The notes below the pieces were generated by a model. That model was not told where the DNA came from, searched no databases, and saw nothing but the letters and a program-made list of their open reading frames with translations. This document shows positions 59,701 to 64,000 of a stretch of 64,000 nucleotides of DNA, piece by piece (position 1 is the first letter of the stretch; each line of letters starts with the position of its first letter). Source of the stretch: Paenibacillus cymbidii. GTDB lineage: Bacteria; Bacillota; Bacilli; Paenibacillales; NBRC-103111. The stretch lies in the NCBI RefSeq assembly GCF_004764705.1, contig NZ_SHLX01000006.1:248001-312000 (forward strand). The letters are read 5' to 3'. Position numbers and translations under genes: made by a program.

Positions 59701-62700
59701 CGTGACGGATTGCAGCCAATGGGTTCCCGGGTCGTAAGTAAACGTCGATTGCACGCCTAGCGGGTCAGTGTTCGCCAGCAATTGACCGTAGTCGTTGTAC
59801 GATCGTTGTTCGGTAATCGGTACCGACGCGACGGTCTGATTGTTTTCCGTTTTGGTCATCTTTGTCGTGATCGTATTCGGCACCGGCAGCCTGCGCGCTT
59901 CATCGTAGGCATACTCGGTCATCTGCTTATACACCGGCGTCGTTAGCGATTGTTGGCTCTCCGCTACCTTATAGTAAGTCTCCGGGATAGCATTGCCGAT
60001 AAACACTCTTTTGTAATCGTACGTTGTTTTGGAACGGGCATCCGATACGATGGTGGAGAAGCTGGTATTGTAGCCATACACCGCCTTCATGTCGCCGCTA
60101 TAGGCAAATGACCGATTGTTGTAATTTTCTTTGGTTCCCGAGCTTAATGTAACTTCCGTCCGGGCAGCTTGTACCCGATATTGATAGTGATATCCGCTTT
60201 CCCCGAGCATGCGTTTAACAGGTGCCGTCTCGTAGGTGTAAACGCTCTGGGCTCCGGTCGGATATTTGATTCCGGTCAACAGCGCGTAGGAATTGTTCAC
60301 TTCGACGCTGGACCCCGATACGAAATTGAATTTGGCGTTTTTGATACTGTAGCTGTACGTCGTTCTCCGGTTTAGCGGATCGGAAACACTGCTTAGGATT
60401 TCTTTCCCGCCCGACTTGGATTTCGTATAGGTAACGGTTTGTGTGCCGTTCCCGGTCACTTTGGACAGTACCACCGTACTTGACGTATAGGCGATCGTGA
60501 TGCTATTGCCAATTGCATCCACAATACTTGTGAGTTGTTTGCCATAACCCGCAACCTGGGAGTAATTAAAAGTGATCGTATTATTGTAGGCATCGGCAAT
60601 TTCAATAAGCTGGCCTTCCCCGTTAAAATACTGCTTTTGGCCGCTCACTATATTTTTCAATACATAAGCAGCGGTTTCCCCGTTTACCGAAACGGAATAG
60701 TCCGCGCCAAAAAAGAGATCCTGCCAAGGATACCCGACAAGCGTATTGCCGCTGATCTCGTAGGTCCCCCCATTATCGAGATGCAGGTATTGTTTGGCAT
60801 CTTTGCTTTCAATAGCGGCAATATTCCATTTCCAGCCTTGGCCCAGAGGGAAGCGGGACTCTTCGAATGTCGGAACGGTGATATTTTTTACATTCGTTTG
60901 GATGCCGGCAACTTGCTCAATATAAGGCTGGACGACCGGGTTCGGGGAGTTGGAGATGCTGTGCTGGACTTTGCTGTAGCCGGTCTCGTTGCTGCCCTGC
61001 CACCCCGTATCGGAATATACTTGCCCTTTATTGTTGTTTATGAATGTTCTTGCATCGTTAGCTTGCTGATAAGCTTCGAATAAATTCGAGGGGTTCAAAT
61101 ACAGACTGCTTGCCGAAACGTTCTGGTGTACATTCGTCGTTTCATTGATGGCATCGTCCAGAATGATCCTTGAGGTCAACGGGTTGTTGGCGTCAAAGTA
61201 CCTCCAGCTATAATAGTTGGGCGGGCCGCAAGAGGTCCAGTTTGCATAGTTGGCATGAAAGTCCGTTATCGCATACCATTGACTCCATTCTACTGCCCGG
61301 TTCAAGGCTTGTGTGAAAATGGAATACAACTGTTCCCGATGAGGGGTCTGCGGAGGATCGTTCACCATGATAGGGTTGTAGGACGGGTTGACCGTACAAT
61401 TCGATTTTTCCGCAACAAATCGGGCCATGTCCACCTTCACTTTATAGCGCTGGTTGATTTGCCGCCAGTCTTCCAAAAAGGTGAGTTTATATCCGGTTTG
61501 TTGTTGTTCGACAACAGGCGTTGTAGTCACTTCGGCATCCATATCGTAGAACTGGGAAGCATTGCTGTCGTATGAACGGGTCAGGCCAAAAGAAAGACCG
61601 TTTCTCCCGGGCAGGGTCAAATCGGTGATGCTGGTCGATAAACTGCCGGACAACGTGGAAATTTGTTCATTGTTGTTATGGATACTGTACGGGGCCTGAT
61701 CGACCGACAAATTCACATTCTGTATCGCGGTTTCATCCGGCGCTATAGCGGCAACATCGGCGGCGACCACGATATCGCTTTGATTGGCAATAATTTCAGA
61801 GCCTTCTACCGACATTTCGCTGTCAATGCTGCTTTCTGCAGTGTCCGAATCGTTAATGGCAACCGGATCCGCCGCAATGGCCGCTTCATAACTGATCCCT
61901 TCGATTTGTTGTTTCATCAAGGCAGTCGATATGTCGCGAATGGAATAACCCTTATCAAGCTCCTGTTGGAGCCACTCCCCGGTTACGCCGAATATCTCCA
62001 CCACTTCTTCAGCCGTATAGCTAACGAAATCGGGCTCCGCCGATCCGCCTCCCGGCTCCGTTCCCGGATCGCCGCCTCCGGGATCGTTCCCGCCTCCGTC
62101 CCCTCCCGGTATCCCGGTCATTCCGCTCGCTTGAATCAAAGCGGCTGCTGCGTCCAATAAGCCGTATCCGTACTCTTCATGCGTGCCGGCCGATGTGGCG
62201 CCGTCTTGCAGGGCTTGCCGTATTTGCTGATTGTTCAAATCATGATTGCTGCTCTTCAGCAGCGCCGCGACACCGGCCACGTGGGCCGTTGAAACGGAGG
62301 TGCCGCTTAAAGCGGTGTAGCTCGTCGATAACGTCAATCCTTGCACATCGACGCCCGGCGCCATGAGCGCGAGCTCCGGTCCTTTGTTCGAAAAAGAAGC
62401 CCGTTGATTCTGAGCGTCAACGGCGCCTACTGCAATAACCGTACTGTATTTGGCAGGGTAGGCGATGGCATTGTTCTGCCCGTCATTTCCCGCTGCCGCA
62501 ACCAAAATCATTCCATTGTCGTAAGCGGTTTGCAGGATGTCTTGCAATGCCTGCGAATCGTTCTGTCCGACAAAGCTCATGCATACTACATCGATGTCAT
62601 GTTCGATCGCCCATTCAATGCCGTCAATGACCTGGCTGTAGGTGCCGATGCCGCTCTGGTCGAGTACCTTGACGGCAAACAGGTTGGCATTCGGAGCAAT

Positions 62701-63264
62701 CCCCACCAGCCCTTGTTCGTCCTTAAGCGCACCTATAATTCCGGCGATGAACGTGCCGTGGCCGTTCGGATCATCAATCGAAGGATCGTTCGGGACATAA
62801 GAAACGCCGCCCGCAACATTCAGCTCGTTATGGTCGAGATCGATCCCCGAATCGAGGATAGCAATATTCACGCCATTGCCGGTAACGCCCAAATCCTGAA
62901 CTTGAGCAGCGTGAATCTGATAGATATTGGCTGTGACGGTGTCGCTTGCTTTTTTGACGACCGCATCTTGTTCGATATAGTCGATGTTTGGATCATGCTG
63001 AAGCTGCAGCATCTCATCTTTCGTTAATTTTGCAATCACGTGCTTCTTTAAATGCTTCAGCTCGCTGCTGACTTTTTGCTTTTTTTGAATCGACTTAAGC
63101 GCCTTTTTTCCTTTCTCTTCGTCTTTGTATTTGATGATATAGGTTTTTGTTTCCGTATCGTGGGGCACCGAAGGTGCGGCGAAAACCGTATTGGAGAATA
63201 AAGAGAATATCAGCGTCAAAAGGACCGCATATAGGATGGATTTTTTGACTGTCGACCGATTCAA
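56764..63264 (-). CDS. Secreted subtilisin-RHS fusion polymorphic toxin
   Basis: The product is about 2166 residues. It has a signal peptide (about 1-30), an I9-type propeptide (about 37-105), and an S8 subtilase domain with the triad Asp138 (ILDSGID), His169 (GHGTFIAG) and Ser322 (SGTSVSTAHVAG) plus oxyanion Asn260. A Gly/Asp/Pro linker follows (about 385-405), then a beta-rich region. Long YD/RHS repeats fill about 850-1850. The RHS core motif (ARWYNPGTGRFIAEDTYEG ... NPLTRWDPTGH) comes at about 1920-1965 and a roughly 195-residue toxin tip ends NPFE. TTG at 63264 follows GGGGAGG by seven bases and is preferred to the ATG at 63297, two bases after the upstream stop. The protease may process or release the RHS shell. 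Toxin activity was not identified. Confidence 0.88.
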   Translation of the reverse strand: MNRSTVKKSILYAVLLTLIFSLFSNTVFAAPSVPHDTETKTYIIKYKDEEKGKKALKSIQKKQKVSSELKHLKKHVIAKLTKDEMLQLQHDPNIDYIEQDAVVKKASDTVTANIYQIHAAQVQDLGVTGNGVNIAILDSGIDLDHNELNVAGGVSYVPNDPSIDDPNGHGTFIAGIIGALKDEQGLVGIAPNANLFAVKVLDQSGIGTYSQVIDGIEWAIEHDIDVVCMSFVGQNDSQALQDILQTAYDNGMILVAAAGNDGQNNAIAYPAKYSTVIAVGAVDAQNQRASFSNKGPELALMAPGVDVQGLTLSTSYTALSGTSVSTAHVAGVAALLKSSNHDLNNQQIRQALQDGATSAGTHEEYGYGLLDAAAALIQASGMTGIPGGDGGGNDPGGGDPGTEPGGGSAEPDFVSYTAEEVVEIFGVTGEWLQQELDKGYSIRDISTALMKQQIEGISYEAAIAADPVAINDSDTAESSIDSEMSVEGSEIIANQSDIVVAADVAAIAPDETAIQNVNLSVDQAPYSIHNNNEQISTLSGSLSTSITDLTLPGRNGLSFGLTRSYDSNASQFYDMDAEVTTTPVVEQQQTGYKLTFLEDWRQINQRYKVKVDMARFVAEKSNCTVNPSYNPIMVNDPPQTPHREQLYSIFTQALNRAVEWSQWYAITDFHANYANWTSCGPPNYYSWRYFDANNPLTSRIILDDAINETTNVHQNVSASSLYLNPSNLFEAYQQANDARTFINNNKGQVYSDTGWQGSNETGYSKVQHSISNSPNPVVQPYIEQVAGIQTNVKNITVPTFEESRFPLGQGWKWNIAAIESKDAKQYLHLDNGGTYEISGNTLVGYPWQDLFFGADYSVSVNGETAAYVLKNIVSGQKQYFNGEGQLIEIADAYNNTITFNYSQVAGYGKQLTSIVDAIGNSITIAYTSSTVVLSKVTGNGTQTVTYTKSKSGGKEILSSVSDPLNRRTTYSYSIKNAKFNFVSGSSVEVNNSYALLTGIKYPTGAQSVYTYETAPVKRMLGESGYHYQYRVQAARTEVTLSSGTKENYNNRSFAYSGDMKAVYGYNTSFSTIVSDARSKTTYDYKRVFIGNAIPETYYKVAESQQSLTTPVYKQMTEYAYDEARRLPVPNTITTKMTKTENNQTVASVPITEQRSYNDYGQLLANTDPLGVQSTFTYDPGTHWLQSVTKPISNNQVQYSGFSYNASSSLTQMIVRETNQVGKLMSQVDIAYDSFGNPITLSIKDDSRVNVTTNEYSPAYGSAFVTRHSSTVTDADGQTSTISQTAAYDKSTGLMTRYEDGLGHHIQYTYDQLNRVKQAAYDDGASVALTYNDTTNEVTMTDESGVKTKTVFNPIGWKVESGVFESNVYKYKEKIVYDPFGNVKTSQNAKGNMTSYTYDAWGRVLTATAPLSNKTTVVYDDINHTVTTKDAESNEIKQSFDQLGRMTKNEELRPNGSSITFTYDYAGNKRTSTDVYNRTTSYQYDVLNRLVSVTDPELRTTQYAYSLANQLIELRDPDGKKSIKKYDELGRLIQSINPLGETETYFYNPVGQLSKTIDGKGQLQTYGYNSRNFLTAVTGTDSVAYSYDLSGRRKSMTDVTGTTLYDYNSMGQLTKVTYPDSKFLQYVYDANGNRTRMTGPFGQITNYTYDSADRLTIVKDPTNNEAAYKYKLNGLLAEIKQGNGNTSNYTYDGLLTTKVEQKNSLGTVLNTFTAGYDRTGNMTARSDNGVSFSYTYDALNRIQTNSQNAEQYAYDSRGNRQTLQTEQTPNFELNQYSYDSLNRLTGVVKQDGRSVSYKYNGDGLLYERKESNETIRYYYDGSQIIAEGIVNPNRSVSLKARYIRGVGLVARADAAGTKAYYLSNLHGDIVELRSAATGSSNVRLNQYTYDIWGNPLSTQETVAQPFRYSGEMWDSTTNLQYLRARWYNPGTGRFIAEDTYEGQIDNPLTLNLYTYVGNNPLTRWDPTGHKWYYLWIDDLAVATYDGMKERADEMLNDPNWYTVGNWATMGTFDMVNGAINPEEPLSLQHWIDSAGTVLLIYGAWSTAARGATTGVTTYEGIGNAEKFALGLSDYLDDFAVNRGAKTWKDFPDPENWKSTVLERLYNQNVQIEFNLTGVDSPWASVSRAARGAGGATDWELLQIKSNPQVWDRITWFDNGSIVANPFE

Positions 63265-63299
63265 ACGAAAGCCTCCCCGTAAATTATTGAAACCCATCG

Positions 63300-64000
63300 C
63301 TAGTTGATTCGAATGATGCTGAGCAAGTTTCCATTATGATCGTAGTTGTATTTATATTTCTGACCGGTAGACAATTGAACGTAATCGATTCGGTTGGCGT
63401 CATCGTAATGGTAAGTCATGATTCGATAACCCAAATAAATTTCATTGCTGGCCGCGGAAGCATTGCCCGAGCCGTCTCTCGCTTTTACCACGATGCTGTA
63501 GTTGGTTCCTGCAAGCAATCCCTGAATCGTAAACGACATCGTTGTGACGGTGCCGACAACAACTCCGTTGCTGTAGATGTCGTAGACCAAGCTGCCGCTG
63601 TTGTCCGTCGAGGCTCCCCACCCCAGTGAAACGCTGGTCTGCGTTCTGCCGGTTATCGTCAGGTTGGAAGGAACGGTAGGTGGCGCCGTATCCGCAATAT
63701 AGACGTTCGCTTGATTGCTGGCACCGGAGACGTTGCCGGCTGTATCCAGCGCTACGACAGTGTAGCTGTAACTCTGTGCGATCGGCAACGCGGCGGTTGT
63801 GAAAGTAGTCGATGCTACCGTTGTTAACAATGAACTGCCGCTGTACACACGATAACCGGTCACGCCAACATTGTCCGCAGCCGGCGACCAGGTTAGCTGA
63901 ATCTGATTGCCGTTCACAACGGTTCCGACCAGGTTGGTCGGGCTGGAAGGAGGGACGCTGTCGTTTTGAAAAATGATCGTATAGTTGGCAATTATCGATA
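63300..64000 (-). CDS. Fibronectin-III / YD-repeat protein (5' end outside window)
   Basis: The frame is open to the window edge. It holds at least two FN3 domains (NQIQLTWSPAADNVGVTGYRVY; QTSVSLGWGASTDNSGSLVYDIY) and ends with a YD-type repeat (YHYDDANRIDYV, YKYNYDHNGNLLSI). The stop codon lies just upstream of the RHS gene, so the two are probably co-transcribed. FN3 domains suggest a secreted, carbohydrate- or wall-binding protein. The YD ending shows it shares ancestry with the RHS gene behind it. Confidence 0.8.
   Translation of the reverse strand, partial: SIIANYTIIFQNDSVPPSSPTNLVGTVVNGNQIQLTWSPAADNVGVTGYRVYSGSSLLTTVASTTFTTAALPIAQSYSYTVVALDTAGNVSGASNQANVYIADTAPPTVPSNLTITGRTQTSVSLGWGASTDNSGSLVYDIYSNGVVVGTVTTMSFTIQGLLAGTNYSIVVKARDGSGNASAASNEIYLGYRIMTYHYDDANRIDYVQLSTGQKYKYNYDHNGNLLSIIRIN

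Overview
The window (64 kb, mostly GC-rich, with Gram-positive ribosome binding sites of the AAGGAGG type, frequent TTG and GTG starts, SpoIIE, CotH and copper-amine-oxidase-N proteins) looks like chromosome of a spore-forming Firmicute of the Paenibacillaceae (Paenibacillus or Cohnella-like). This assignment rests on gene content and style only.

Region 1 (1-3.2 kb) is a c-di-GMP turnover protein (MHYT-PAS-GGDEF-EAL, cut by the window start) and uracil-DNA glycosylase. Region 2 (3.6-16.9 kb, minus strand) is a strikingly AT-rich island holding one operon for a lasso peptide. In transcription order it has a BtrH-like protein, a nucleotidyltransferase, an acyl carrier protein, an FkbH-like HAD protein, leader peptidase B2, RRE protein B1, an HPr-kinase-like peptide kinase, the lasso cyclase, a 43-residue precursor, two ABC exporter halves and a solute-binding lipoprotein. 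The core peptide ends in Ser, the usual target of this kinase type. The FkbH/ACP/BtrH trio suggests that a glyceryl-type acyl unit is also attached. The precursor is bracketed by a perfect 15-bp inverted repeat. Decayed insertion sequences (16.9-18.8 kb) border the island.

Region 3 (18.9-37.3 kb) is cspA followed by an accessory set typical of extracellular contractile injection system (eCIS) loci, without sheath or tube genes: a DUF4157 protein with long repeats, a SpoIIE/STAS/anti-sigma-kinase switch, a transporter-HEAT-CNB fusion, GNAT, a sensor with a cyclase-like domain, a TolC-like/copper-amine-oxidase-N protein, and divergently a DUF4280 PAAR-like protein with a MORN-repeat membrane protein. 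Both the cyclase and the CNB domain have lost key catalytic or binding residues. Dense families of small hairpins fill the gaps.

Region 4 (37.3-53.5 kb) is metabolic and cell-surface. It starts with two tandem promoter-terminator units carrying PhoP-like 11-bp direct repeats (candidate twin small RNAs), then a phosphodiesterase, glpP, rhaA with a divergent AraC regulator, an ADP-ribosylglycohydrolase-like protein, an amidohydrolase, a DUF429-like protein, a possible PD-(D/E)XK/HTH protein behind a leader terminator, a GT2-methyltransferase, and a GT39-lipoprotein-CotH cluster. Region 5 (53.5-64 kb, minus strand) is a polymorphic-toxin locus: a secreted subtilisin-RHS fusion of about 2,170 residues with its immunity gene, an upstream FN3/YD protein, and downstream a graveyard of displaced toxin tips and immunity genes plus a broken serine recombinase.
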